DNA of 64,000 bases, from positions 1-64,000 of the forward strand of contig JBBSGB010000004.1 of the NCBI GenBank assembly GCA_038254545.1, in the 5' to 3' direction. This DNA comes from CAHJXF01 sp038254545. Its GTDB lineage: Bacteria > Pseudomonadota > Gammaproteobacteria > Burkholderiales > Burkholderiaceae_D. Under the pieces are notes generated by a model, which saw nothing but the letters and a program-made list of their open reading frames with translations, did not search any database and was not told the origin of the DNA. Shown in pieces: positions 32,300-44,239 of the stretch (positions within the stretch are counted from its first letter, which is position 1; each line of letters starts with the position of its first letter). Made by a program: the position numbers and the translations under genes.

Positions 32300-35190
32300 T
32301 GGCTTCGCTTCGGCCGACGCTGCTGCTCGCATGCATCCTTCTTTGCCTGGCGCCCGTGTGCGACGGGCATGCGTTCCGAAAGATTGTCCTGATCGGTGGC
32401 GCGAAGAGCGAGGGTCCGGCACGCCACGATTATCCCGATGGCGCCCGTCTGCTGAAGGCATTCCTCGAATCGTCACCCGATGCAAACGCGGGCGCGGACC
32501 TGAGGGTAGATGCATACCCCGACGGCTGGCCCGCCGATCCGGCCGCGCTTGCCGGAGCTGCGACCATCGTCTGGTACTTCGACGGGATGGACAAGCATCC
32601 CTTGCTGGACGCCGGGCGACGCGCTCGATTCGACGCGCTGATGCGGCAGGGCGCGGGCCTCGTCGTCCTGCATCAGGCGTCGACCGTTCCGATCGATGAC
32701 GATCTGGATCTGCCGCGATGGCTGGGCGCCGCGCGACACGGCTTGTTCGACCGGACCACCGAGTCGGCGCGGCTTGTGCCGGCTGCGCACTCGCATCCCA
32801 CAACCCGTGGCGTGCAGGCCTTCGAATACCGCGACGAGTTCTATCCGACGCTGGGTTTCAAGGCTGGCGGCGGACGGCTCGTTCCGGTTCTCGAGGCGAC
32901 GCTGCACACCCAGTACCGGAACGGAGTGCATCTCATCGCGGCCACGCCAGAAACGAGCACGGTCGCCTGGGCCTTCGAACGCGATGACGGCGGCCGCTCG
33001 TTCGGATTCACCGGTGCGCACTACCTCGTGGCGCTGGACGAGCCGATGGTCAGGAAGATGCTGCTCAACGCGATTTTCTGGACCGCAGGGATCGACGTGC
33101 CCGCCGGCGGTGTGCGATCGGGGTTGCCGGACGCGGCCACGCGGGTGGCCCGCGCGGCAATGAGCGCCGCGCCCTCGAAGTGGGCCGTCGCCTACGCCGA
33201 CGCGCCGACGTTCCATCGCGACCCGCAACGCACCGGCTGGCATTCGACAGAAACCGTGCTCACGCCTGCGAAAATCTCGGGATCGGCTTTCGGATTGCTG
33301 TGGGAATCGCCGCAGTTCGACGCCTTCGACGGCCAGCCCGCACGCCTGTACGCATCTCCTCTCTATGTCGATCGCGTGGAACTTTCGGCAGGCGAGCACA
33401 AGGGCGCAACATTTCCGATCCTCTTCGCTGCGAGCAACAACGGATTCGTCTATGCGGTCAATGCCGCGCAGGTCGGCGACGTAGCGCCGGGAAGAATCCT
33501 GTGGCGCACGCAACTTGCGCCGCCATGCAGGCTGCAACCCGCGCCGCTCGATGGCGTTCCCACCGGCGTTCTCGCGACGCCGGTCATCGATGTCTCCCGC
33601 AGTCGCCTGTACGTGACCCACTGCGATCCGGAGCGACGCTGGCAAGCCTATGCGCTGGACATCACCAACGGAGAAGTCCTTCCGGGCTGGCCGGTGCGTC
33701 TCGATGAAGCAAGCTTCAATGCCGTCAATCGCAACGCCGGGCCTGCGCCGGTTGCGCCGACACGACGCTTCGATTTCCGGGTCCAGCGCGGCGCGCTGAA
33801 CCTCAGCCCCGATGGGACGCGGCTCTACGTCACCTTCGGCGAGACCGAAACGGGATGGATCGTCGCGGTCGATACGGTGAAGGCGCGTGTCGGCAGCGCG
33901 TTCGCTTCGCTGGCCATGCCCCATCGCGGCAGCGGCGGCATCTGGGGCGCCGGTGGAACAGCGGTCGACGCATCCGGCACCGTCTTCGCTGTGACGGGAA
34001 GCGGATTCAACGGTCTTGCCGACCAGGCCAACGACTGGGCGCAATCGGTGCTGGAACTGTCCGATTCGGCTTCTTCAGGTTTCGCCCTGCGAGGCACCTA
34101 CACGCCGTTCAACTATTGCCAAACGGCAGCGATGGATATCGACCTGGGCTCCGGTGGCGTGACGCTGCTACCCGATCTCGACCCTGCGATCACCGCGACA
34201 CCGCGGCTGGCGGTCGTCGGCGGCAAGCAGGGCAATGCCTATCTGCTCGACCGCGCTCGTCTGCCGGGGCGTCTCGACAAACGACAGTCCTGCGGCACCG
34301 ACGCGGCAAGCGACGCATCCCTGCTGCCCGCGCAAGACCAGCCGCAGTTCGGCAAGCGCGGGCCATTGAATGTGTTCGGGCCGTATTCCGAAAAGGATGG
34401 CGCGCTGGAGCAGGCACGGGCCCGTTCCGTGCCGGCCTATTTTCGCGATGCTTCCGGCACTCACTACGTATTCGTCACGGGCAATACTCAAAAGGTCGAA
34501 GGATCGTCGGTCGGCATCGCGCCGTCGCTGGTTCGTCTCAAGGTCGTCACCGAGCCAGGGCGGCCTGCCTACCTGCACGTCGACGGACAGCAGATGAGCG
34601 AGGTGTTCGCCAATCCCGGTTCTCCAGTCGTGACCAGCAATGGGACGCAGGACGGCATCGTCTGGGTCCTCGATGAAAACGCGCGCCGCTTCGCACTGCT
34701 GTCCGGCGCCGACGCACCGAGGCCGATGCTTTATGCGTTCGACACAATCACGCTCGAGCTGCTGTGGAAGAGCGCGCCCTGGCAATTGTTCACCAGCGGC
34801 AAGTACAACGAACCCGCCTTCGCGCGCGGCAACGTGTTCGTCGGAACCGACCGCATCCAGGCGTTCGGCATCGGCCAACCGCTGCCGTCGCGCAGGGTAG
34901 AGCTGCAGCAGGAGGGGACGCAGGCGAGCGCCGCCGAAACAGCGCGAGCTTCGCCGCCGAACACGCGGCCTCGCATCGCGTCGGGCCGTGCCGACGGCAA
35001 AGCCATCTACGCGTCGCGCTGCGCTGCCTGCCACGACCATCCGCAGGGCAGCATCCCACCGCGCGAACTGATCGCCGCGCGCCGCTGCACCGACATCGTC
35101 CACGCACTCGCCGACGGCGCGATGCGCGCCCAGGCCGAAGGCCTGCGCGGCGACGAGATCGAAGCCGTCGCGCGCTATCTGAAGCAATGA
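32299..35190 (+). CDS. ThuA domain, PQQ-like beta-propeller and cytochrome c fusion
   Basis: 963 residues. A signal peptide (PTLLLACILLCLAPVCDG) exports it. Residues 24-270 are ThuA-like (RKIVLIGGAKSEGPARHDYP, VWYFDGMDKHPLLD, GAGLVVLHQAST, FYPTLGF, GAHYLVALDEPMVRKMLLNA), a glutamine-amidotransferase-like fold found in sugar-related proteins. Residues about 290-875 form a quinoprotein-type propeller with blade motifs such as YALDITNGEVLPGWPV and YAFDTITLELLWKS. The last 80 residues are a cytochrome c domain with haem-attachment site CAACH at 908-912. The architecture suggests a periplasmic sugar or alcohol dehydrogenase passing electrons through haem; whether PQQ binds is not established. Coupled to both neighbours (TGATG, ATGA). 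Confidence 0.82.
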   Translation: MASLRPTLLLACILLCLAPVCDGHAFRKIVLIGGAKSEGPARHDYPDGARLLKAFLESSPDANAGADLRVDAYPDGWPADPAALAGAATIVWYFDGMDKHPLLDAGRRARFDALMRQGAGLVVLHQASTVPIDDDLDLPRWLGAARHGLFDRTTESARLVPAAHSHPTTRGVQAFEYRDEFYPTLGFKAGGGRLVPVLEATLHTQYRNGVHLIAATPETSTVAWAFERDDGGRSFGFTGAHYLVALDEPMVRKMLLNAIFWTAGIDVPAGGVRSGLPDAATRVARAAMSAAPSKWAVAYADAPTFHRDPQRTGWHSTETVLTPAKISGSAFGLLWESPQFDAFDGQPARLYASPLYVDRVELSAGEHKGATFPILFAASNNGFVYAVNAAQVGDVAPGRILWRTQLAPPCRLQPAPLDGVPTGVLATPVIDVSRSRLYVTHCDPERRWQAYALDITNGEVLPGWPVRLDEASFNAVNRNAGPAPVAPTRRFDFRVQRGALNLSPDGTRLYVTFGETETGWIVAVDTVKARVGSAFASLAMPHRGSGGIWGAGGTAVDASGTVFAVTGSGFNGLADQANDWAQSVLELSDSASSGFALRGTYTPFNYCQTAAMDIDLGSGGVTLLPDLDPAITATPRLAVVGGKQGNAYLLDRARLPGRLDKRQSCGTDAASDASLLPAQDQPQFGKRGPLNVFGPYSEKDGALEQARARSVPAYFRDASGTHYVFVTGNTQKVEGSSVGIAPSLVRLKVVTEPGRPAYLHVDGQQMSEVFANPGSPVVTSNGTQDGIVWVLDENARRFALLSGADAPRPMLYAFDTITLELLWKSAPWQLFTSGKYNEPAFARGNVFVGTDRIQAFGIGQPLPSRRVELQQEGTQASAAETARASPPNTRPRIASGRADGKAIYASRCAACHDHPQGSIPPRELIAARRCTDIVHALADGAMRAQAEGLRGDEIEAVARYLKQ

Positions 35191-37037
35191 AGACTCCACG
35201 CGTTCGACTGCGAGGGCTGCTGGGCGATGCGCTGGCCGCCAGCCATGCGGGGCGGCTGACGCATTTCATCGTGGACGAAACCAGCCCGGCGATCACGATT
35301 TTCTCGCCCGAACATCGCCAACGGAACTTCGAAGGCGACTGGTACGGCGAGCACGCCGGCAAGTGGCTTTACGCGGCCGCGAAATCGGCAGCTCGCACCG
35401 GCGACGCGGTGCTGCTCGGGAGCATTCGCCGCGTCGCGGACTATCTGGTCGACGTGCAGGAGCAGGACGGCTACCTCGGCACCTACGCGCCCGAGCGCCG
35501 CTTCATGCGCAGGCCAGCGCCCAAGCCCGGCACCTGGGATGGCGCTCCCGCATTGCGTACCTGGGACATCTGGATCCACGCCTACCTGATCCTCGGCCTG
35601 CTGGAAGTGCACAAGCACTTCCCGACGCCACGTTATCTCGATGCGGCGTGCAAGATCGGCGATCTGTGCTGGCGCGCGCTGAATGACAGCGGCATCGATA
35701 TCACCGAACTCGGCAACCACCACGGCATGTCGGCCACGGTGCTGATGGACCCGGCGCTGGAGTTGTTCTTCACGACCGGCAAGCAGCGCTATCTCGATCT
35801 CGCGTTGCTGATCAGCAAGCAGGCCGATGACAACCCCGACCTTGCCCTGCTCACACGGGCGCTGGCTTGTGTCGACGCGTCCGAGATCGCCACCGGCAAG
35901 GCCTACCAACTGATCTGGAATCTGGTGGGACTCGCCAAATTGCACAAGGCGACGAACGCGGCCGAGTATCGGCGCGCGGCCGAGCGCCTCTGGCACAACC
36001 TGCGTACCCATCACCTGACGCTCGGCGGCGGACCGTGGGGGGGCGTCGCATATCGTTCGCGCGAGGTGTTCAACCCGGCCGGCTTCTTCAGCCCATACGG
36101 CTATGTGGAAACCTGTTCCGTGCTCGCATGGATCCAGTTGAACCGGGAACTGCTGGCGATCAGCGGCGACGCGAAATACGCCGACGAAATCGAACGTTCG
36201 GCCTATAACGACCTGCTCGGCGCCATGGCGCCCAACGGCGAGAACTGGTGCTACTACTCGTTTCCGAACGGCAGGCGAGTGCACACCACTTATTGGCGCT
36301 GTTGCAAGTCGAGCGGCGCGATGGCTCTCGAGGAGTTGCCCGAGCTGGCGTACGTGGTTTCGGCGGACGGCAACATCACGATCAACTTGTTCGGACCCGG
36401 GGAGGCCACGTTCGCGCTGCCGCAGGCAGGGGTCGTCACCCTCGAACAGATCACCGACTACCCTTTCGATGGCGCGATCTGCATACGGATCGAGTGCGAG
36501 CGGGTGGCGCGCTTCACGGTCTTCGTGCGCATCCCGGTGTGGTCGAGCGCGTCCACCGTCCGGGTCAACGGCGTCGATGTGGTTCGCGTCGCAACGCCCG
36601 CGAGCTACGCGGCCATCGAACGCGAATGGCGCAGCGACGACGAGATCGCGTTGCACTTTACGATGCCGCCCGTGATTCATCGCAGGGTCAACCAGAACGT
36701 CCAGGAGTCGAGAGCTCCCGACGGCTTGCCGGTGCGCCAGCAGGTGCTGCGCTACGAATACCTGGGCCTCACGCGCGGTCCGCTCGCGTACGCGAGTGGG
36801 CTGATCGACGGATTCAAGGTCGAGGAGACGATACGGCCGCCGCGTGATCCGAACGCCGAGTGGCTGGAGGTGGCGGGATCGCCGCGGGACGAAGGCGGGC
36901 CGGATATCCGCATGAGCCTGAGCTACCGGTCATCGATCACGTTCAGTCCTTACTACCGCGCCGGCGGCCGCGACGACGGCGCCTGGCGGCTTACCTGGTT
37001 GTCGGTGGCACCGGACTTGCTCATAGGTAACGACTGA
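35187..37037 (+). CDS. GH127-type beta-L-arabinofuranosidase-like glycosidase
   Basis: 616 residues with an ATGA overlap to the preceding gene. An alpha/alpha barrel is followed by beta-sandwich domains. The zinc-thiolate active site of family GH127 is visible: E308 and C310 in YVETCSVLAW and C372-C373 in RCCKSSG, matching E338, C340, C417 and C418 of the characterised HypBA1 enzyme, where the cysteine acts as nucleophile. Other motifs include GHAGKWLY-type EHAGKWLYAAA, YLGTY and ELGNHHGMS. There is no signal peptide, so it would act in the cytoplasm on imported oligosaccharides. In plants such arabinofuranose chains decorate hydroxyproline-rich proteins. The exact sugar here is not proven. 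Confidence 0.88.
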   Translation: MKTPRVRLRGLLGDALAASHAGRLTHFIVDETSPAITIFSPEHRQRNFEGDWYGEHAGKWLYAAAKSAARTGDAVLLGSIRRVADYLVDVQEQDGYLGTYAPERRFMRRPAPKPGTWDGAPALRTWDIWIHAYLILGLLEVHKHFPTPRYLDAACKIGDLCWRALNDSGIDITELGNHHGMSATVLMDPALELFFTTGKQRYLDLALLISKQADDNPDLALLTRALACVDASEIATGKAYQLIWNLVGLAKLHKATNAAEYRRAAERLWHNLRTHHLTLGGGPWGGVAYRSREVFNPAGFFSPYGYVETCSVLAWIQLNRELLAISGDAKYADEIERSAYNDLLGAMAPNGENWCYYSFPNGRRVHTTYWRCCKSSGAMALEELPELAYVVSADGNITINLFGPGEATFALPQAGVVTLEQITDYPFDGAICIRIECERVARFTVFVRIPVWSSASTVRVNGVDVVRVATPASYAAIEREWRSDDEIALHFTMPPVIHRRVNQNVQESRAPDGLPVRQQVLRYEYLGLTRGPLAYASGLIDGFKVEETIRPPRDPNAEWLEVAGSPRDEGGPDIRMSLSYRSSITFSPYYRAGGRDDGAWRLTWLSVAPDLLIGND

Positions 37038-37178
37038 CTTGCGAGCGCGGTTGCGTCGAGCCCTGGTCATCAAGAAAGAAACTGTTGTGCCAGAGCATAC
37101 GAACCCGGCCTGTTTCTCCGTGCAGCAACCCGTCAGACTCGAACCGGCACTGGCGTTGACGGCCTCCTGATTGCTCCC

Positions 37179-38393
37179 ATGGCAAAGTTTGCTCCTCACA
37201 CGCTGGCTGCACGATCCGGACCTCGCGGTCCGCTCAGCGGCGTGCGGGTGCTTGATCTGAGCACCTATATCGCAGGCCCCTACGGTTGCACCCTGCTGGC
37301 CGACCAAGGCGCGGAAGTCATCAAGATCGAGCCGCCCGGCGGCGACAACCTGCGCAACTACCCATCGACGCTGCAGGCTGAAAGCCGGGCCTTCATCGGC
37401 GTGAACCGCAGCAAGCTGGGACTGGCGCTCGACCTGAAGAAACCCCAAGGCTTGGCGCTATTGCTGCGGCTGGTCCGCGATGCGGACGTCCTGGTGCACA
37501 ACTTCCGACCCAACGTGCCCCAGCGCCTCGGCATGGCGCACGAGCAACTCAACGCGATCAACCCGCGCCTGATCTATTGCGCCGTGTCCGGCTATGGCGA
37601 GACCGGTCCGATGAAGGACAAGGCCGGATACGACCAGGTGCTGCAAGCCATGACCGGCATGTGCGCGCTGCAAGGCAAGCGCGGTGGCCCGCCCGAGATC
37701 ATCTACGGCTCGGTGGTCGATTACTACGCCGCCGCCCTGGTCGCCGCGGGAGTGTCGTCGGCGCTATTCGAGCGGGAGCGCAGCGGTCTCGGCCAATACG
37801 TCGGCGTGTCCTTGCTCAGAAGCGCGCTGACGATGCAGTCCGCGCGGATGATCTGGGCCGGCAGTGAACCTCTGGATATCGGTCGCGACATGCGCTCGGG
37901 CGGCGTCACCGGTATCCACCCGGCTCGCGAAGGGCATATCTATCTGTCGGCCAACACGCCGCGATTCTGGAAGGCGCTGTGCGAGAAGGTCGGGCTCGCG
38001 GAGCTTGCCGACGATCCGCGCTACGACACCGTGCGTAAGCGCGCGAGTCACGCGGCCGAGATCGTTCCGCGATTGCATGCCGCGCTGGCCGCGCATACGG
38101 CGGGCGAATGGGAAATCCTGTTCGGTGACTCCGTTCCCTGCGCGGCGTCGCGCCGCATCGAAGACATGTTCGACCATCCGCAGGTGCTGGCTGAGGAAAT
38201 GGTCGCGACCATCGAACATCCGGTGGTCGGACCCTACCGTGGCGTGACACGGCCGATCAAGTTCGGGCGAACGCCCGGACCGGCACCGTTCGCGGCGCCT
38301 GCCTTCGGGCAGGATTCGGATTCGTTGATGGCCGGCAATGGCTGCAGCGCGGAGGAATTGCGGCAATTGCGAAAGAGCGGTGTGGTGCTTTGA
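37179..38393 (+). CDS. Family III CoA-transferase (CaiB/BaiF)
   Basis: 404 residues. Motifs in order: VRVLDLSTYIAGPYGCTLLADQGAEVIKIE (shortened here to its start and end: LDLSTYIAGP, GAEVIKIEPP), VHNFRPNVPQRLG, the catalytic aspartate D152 in GYDQVLQAMTG, and GVSLLRSAL. The family moves CoA between carboxylic acids via aspartyl-CoA. It follows GH127 after a 141-bp gap in which no promoter or terminator was recognised. The acid handled is unknown. Together with the CitE-like lyase at 16.3 kb it could activate and cleave a hydroxy-dicarboxylic acid, a link made only from family knowledge. Confidence 0.92.
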   Translation: MAKFAPHTLAARSGPRGPLSGVRVLDLSTYIAGPYGCTLLADQGAEVIKIEPPGGDNLRNYPSTLQAESRAFIGVNRSKLGLALDLKKPQGLALLLRLVRDADVLVHNFRPNVPQRLGMAHEQLNAINPRLIYCAVSGYGETGPMKDKAGYDQVLQAMTGMCALQGKRGGPPEIIYGSVVDYYAAALVAAGVSSALFERERSGLGQYVGVSLLRSALTMQSARMIWAGSEPLDIGRDMRSGGVTGIHPAREGHIYLSANTPRFWKALCEKVGLAELADDPRYDTVRKRASHAAEIVPRLHAALAAHTAGEWEILFGDSVPCAASRRIEDMFDHPQVLAEEMVATIEHPVVGPYRGVTRPIKFGRTPGPAPFAAPAFGQDSDSLMAGNGCSAEELRQLRKSGVVL

Positions 38394-38709
38394 AATCTCG
38401 CGACGCCCCTCGCGCTATTTCTTGAACGGATTGTGAATGCTCAACCGGCCGATCTTCTGGCCGGTGGATCAGCTTCAAGACGTTCGCGCGGATGTCGGCC
38501 GCGACCGCGTCAGGAAAGCCCGTGCTGCTTCGCGTCGAGGGCATGGCGAGGGCGAGGGCGAGGGCGAGGGCGAGGGCGAGGGCGGGCACGGCGTATCGAG
38601 CACGGCCGCGCAACGCAACGCCGAATTCGCCGACCGGCTGGCCTTCATACTCTGGAACGTGGGCGACCCGGATCTTCAGCCGCCGCCGTGAGCGCGCGCT
38701 GCGCGGCGA
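38394..38709. other. Non-coding or decayed region with hexanucleotide repeat
   Basis: About 315 bp between two convergent genes, with no convincing intact gene. It holds six perfect GGCGAG units (38545-38580). On the minus strand one frame reads PDAVAADIRANVLKLI and, after a +1/-1 shift, another reads GQKIGRLSIHNPFKK before a TAG stop near 38418; together they look like the frameshifted end of an old gene. No family was recognised. Confidence 0.4.
38545..38580. repeat. Tandem GGCGAG hexanucleotide repeat, six units
   Basis: Six perfect 6-bp units in a row, followed by GGCGGG. Such simple repeats expand and contract by slippage. It lies in sequence without an intact gene. Confidence 0.9.
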
Positions 38710-39741
38710 TCAACGCGTCGCAAAAAACGCGGCGATCGACGCCACCACGCGATCGACCTTCGCCTCGTCCACGTCGAGATGCGTGACGAAACGCATGTTG
38801 ATGCCCACCGTCGCGATGATTCCCGCGTCACGCAAATGCGTTGCCAGCGATGCGACATCGTTCGAAGGCACATCGACGAACACCATGTTGGTGAACGGTC
38901 CGCGCACGTTCAGGCGATCGATTGCACGCAATCCATCGGCGAGGCGCGTGGCATTCGCATGATCTTCTGCAAGCCGATCGACGTGATGATCGAGCGCGTA
39001 CAGGCACGCTGCCGCAAGCACGCCCGCCTGCCGCATGCCGCCGCCCAGCATCTTTCTCCATCGATGCGAAATGTCGATAAAGTCGCGCGGTCCGCAAAGC
39101 AGCGAGCCGACCGGCGTACCGAGTCCCTTCGACATGCAGATCGAGACCGAGTCGAACGGCGCGCACAGCGCGGCGACCGGAACGCGACTCGCGACCGCGG
39201 CGTTGAAGACGCGTGCGCCGTCCAGATGCATCTTCAATCCGCGTTCGCGCGCGAGCGCCGAAACTTCTTCCACATAGTTCTGGGCAAGCACATGCCCGTG
39301 CATCGTGTTCTCGAGCGCGATCAGGCGGGTGCGCGCGAAGTGATCGTCGGCCGGCTTGATCGCCGCGCGCAGCTTGGCGATCGAGATGCTGCCGTCCTCC
39401 GCGTTCTCGATCGGCTGCGGCTGGATGCTGCCGAGCACGGCCGCACCGCCGCCTTCGTACTTGTAGGTGTGCGCGAGCTGGCCGACGAGGTATTCGTCGC
39501 CGCGCGCGCAATGCGTCATCAGCGCGGCGAGGTTGCTCTGCGTGCCCGAGGGCATGAAGAGCGAAGCCTCCATACCGACGACTTCCGCCGTGCGTTCCTG
39601 CAAGCGATTGACGGTGGGATCGTCCGCATAGACGTCGTCGCCGACTTCGGCGGCGAGCATCGCGGCACGCATCGCCGGTGTCGGTCGCGTGACGGTGTCG
39701 CTACGCAGGTCGATCATTTCCGCATGCGCTTCGTTGTTCAT
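38710..39741 (-). CDS. ltaE: Low-specificity L-threonine aldolase
   Basis: 343 residues, PLP fold type I. The enzyme cleaves L-threonine or L-allo-threonine to glycine and acetaldehyde. The N-terminus IDLRSDTVTRPTPAMR is diagnostic; the PLP-binding lysine is K205 in SICMSKGLGTPVGS, with MHLDGARVFN for the pyridine-nitrogen aspartate and FMPSGTQSN for the phosphate. The ATG at 39741 has GAGG upstream. It lies 34 nt downstream of secA on the same strand and may be read from the same transcript. Confidence 0.94.
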   Translation of the reverse strand: MNNEAHAEMIDLRSDTVTRPTPAMRAAMLAAEVGDDVYADDPTVNRLQERTAEVVGMEASLFMPSGTQSNLAALMTHCARGDEYLVGQLAHTYKYEGGGAAVLGSIQPQPIENAEDGSISIAKLRAAIKPADDHFARTRLIALENTMHGHVLAQNYVEEVSALARERGLKMHLDGARVFNAAVASRVPVAALCAPFDSVSICMSKGLGTPVGSLLCGPRDFIDISHRWRKMLGGGMRQAGVLAAACLYALDHHVDRLAEDHANATRLADGLRAIDRLNVRGPFTNMVFVDVPSNDVASLATHLRDAGIIATVGINMRFVTHLDVDEAKVDRVVASIAAFFATR

Positions 39742-39775
39742 GCGTCCATCCTCGCGCGAGCCGACACGCTCCGCT

Positions 39776-42592
<2,817 letters not shown>

Positions 42593-42646
42593 GGGAGATG
42601 AGGAAGGATCGCTTCAGGGATAGCCAAGCGATCGTAAAAGGGCGCG

Positions 42647-42655
42647 ATTTTATCA
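42647..42655 (-). promoter_or_regulatory. Candidate secA promoter (extended -10)
   Basis: On the minus strand TGATAAAAT forms an extended -10 (TGn plus TAAAAT) about 55 bp before the secA ATG. No good -35 is visible, which extended -10 promoters can tolerate. Confidence 0.45.
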
Positions 42656-42743
42656 TGCGACCTCAACGCGCTCGGCAGGTATACAGCCCGGTAGAACCTG
42701 GAGATGCGGTGAAGCCGCCCGAATTCAAGCGGCGACGAATCGA

Positions 42744-43691
42744 TCAGCGCGTCGCTGCGACGCGGCGCGAACCCGTGGCGCGGTCGGCATGCAGAAACTT
42801 GTCCGGGTTCTGCGCCACGTCCTTGACGTGCACCTCGAAGTGCAGATGGGCGCCGGTGGCCCGTCCGGTCGAACCGACATCGGCGATGTGCTGGTTGCGC
42901 TTGACCACGTCGCCCACGCGCACATATACCTTGGATGCATGGGCGTAAAGCGTGGTGATGTCGTTGCCGTGGTCGATCTCGATCATGTTGCCGAAGTCGT
43001 GATGCCATTCCGACGCGATCACGACGCCGCCCGCAGCCGCGACGATTGGCGTGCCGGTGGCGGCGACGAAGTCGATGCCCTGGTGCATCGCCTGCGCACC
43101 CGTGAACGGATCGAGGCGCAAACCGAAGCCCGACGCGTTGTAGGCCACGTCGACCGGCTGGATGGTCGGCATCATCTTGCTCTTCAAGGTCGCGTTGATC
43201 AGCTCGGTCTCAACCGCGTTCAGGAAGTCGCTGCGATGCTCGACATCGAGTGCGACGCGATCGAGCTCGGATCGCAACTCGCCCATCGTGAGCACGCGCG
43301 CATCGGTCGGCGCGAGCCCGCCGCGCGGCGGCGGCGACTTGAAATCGAACTCCTGCGGATTGATGCCCGCGAGCCCGGAGACGCGATCGCCGAGCGCGTC
43401 GAGCCGCATCATGCGGGCCTGCATCTCGCCCAGCTTGACCGCCATCGCATTCAGGTTTTCGCGCAGGTAACGCTCCTTCTTCGCCGCGTCATCGTCGATG
43501 CCGGCCTCCAGGAGACTGCGCACCACCGGTATCTTGATGTCCCCTCCATAACGCAAGGCAAGCGCGGCGACGCCGACCGCGAACACGGCCAGCGCCAGCA
43601 CCACCAGCGAAAGGCAGAACGCGATCCGTCGGTTCGACAACGTCAACGTGCGCGCTTTTGCAAAACGTCGATGCAATAGAATGATCTGCAC
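42744..43691 (-). CDS. M23-family peptidoglycan endopeptidase (LytM domain)
   Basis: 315 residues from a GTG at 43691 with GGAG 9 nt upstream; the open frame runs further upstream but overlaps divergent dciA. One membrane helix (IAFCLSLVVLALAVFAVGVA, about 22-41) anchors it; a predicted coiled region follows. The C-terminal LytM domain has the zinc ligands in MHQGIDF and GAHLHFEV (H-x-H). It is likely either an active DD-endopeptidase or an amidase activator in wall growth. It lies between secA and dciA, as in other Burkholderiales. Confidence 0.9.
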   Translation of the reverse strand: MQIILLHRRFAKARTLTLSNRRIAFCLSLVVLALAVFAVGVAALALRYGGDIKIPVVRSLLEAGIDDDAAKKERYLRENLNAMAVKLGEMQARMMRLDALGDRVSGLAGINPQEFDFKSPPPRGGLAPTDARVLTMGELRSELDRVALDVEHRSDFLNAVETELINATLKSKMMPTIQPVDVAYNASGFGLRLDPFTGAQAMHQGIDFVAATGTPIVAAAGGVVIASEWHHDFGNMIEIDHGNDITTLYAHASKVYVRVGDVVKRNQHIADVGSTGRATGAHLHFEVHVKDVAQNPDKFLHADRATGSRRVAATR

Positions 43692-43740
43692 GTACTCGGG
43701 CTCCGTACGAAAGGTCGCACCGACCGCATCGACGCTATTG

Positions 43741-44196
43741 ATGAAACCGAATCTGCAAGGCGCTATCGCGCCCGTCATCGATTTTCTGCGTCGCCACGAC
43801 GGGGCGGCCGCGCTGCTGCCGGCCGCACTGCGCAATCTGAGGCTTGGGCAAGACACGCTTGCCCTGATGCCGGCGGTTTTGAGGGAAACCTGCGAAGTGG
43901 CGGGATGCGACGACGGGGTCCTGATCCTGCGCGTCTCGTCAGCGGGTGCTGCCGCCAAACTTCGTCAAACACTGCCGCGTTTACGCGACGGCTTGCTCGA
44001 CCGGGGCTGGCAGGTTAGCTCAATTCGGGTACGCGTTCAACCGCGCCGGACCGACGCCGATCCCGCGCGTGGCAAGCAAAAAAAAGATGCGGCGATCCCC
44101 TCGGAAGGGCTGGCCGCGTTTGCGGACTTGCGAAACACGCTGGTTGATTCGCCGTTGAAGGCGGCGGTCGAGCGCTTGATCAGGCGGCGGCGTTAG
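43741..44196 (+). CDS. dciA: DciA-like (DUF721) helicase-loading protein
   Basis: 151 residues from the ATG at 43741; the frame is open further upstream but the extension overlaps the divergent M23 gene. The N-terminal half (LRNLRLGQDTLALMPAVL, DGVLILRVSSAGAAAKLRQ) matches the DUF721/DciA fold, followed by a charged tail. DciA loads the replicative helicase DnaB in bacteria without DnaC or DnaI. It is the only plus-strand gene between secA and the dcw cluster and converges on lpxC across a repeat-type hairpin. Confidence 0.8.
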   Translation: MKPNLQGAIAPVIDFLRRHDGAAALLPAALRNLRLGQDTLALMPAVLRETCEVAGCDDGVLILRVSSAGAAAKLRQTLPRLRDGLLDRGWQVSSIRVRVQPRRTDADPARGKQKKDAAIPSEGLAAFADLRNTLVDSPLKAAVERLIRRRR

Positions 44197-44239
44197 AGGT
44201 CTCCGCGAAGGCCTTGGCCGCCATCGCGACGCCGTGGTC

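Noticed and set aside
38545..38580. GGCGAG repeats as a CRISPR-like array
   Set aside because: Units are contiguous 6-mers without spacers.
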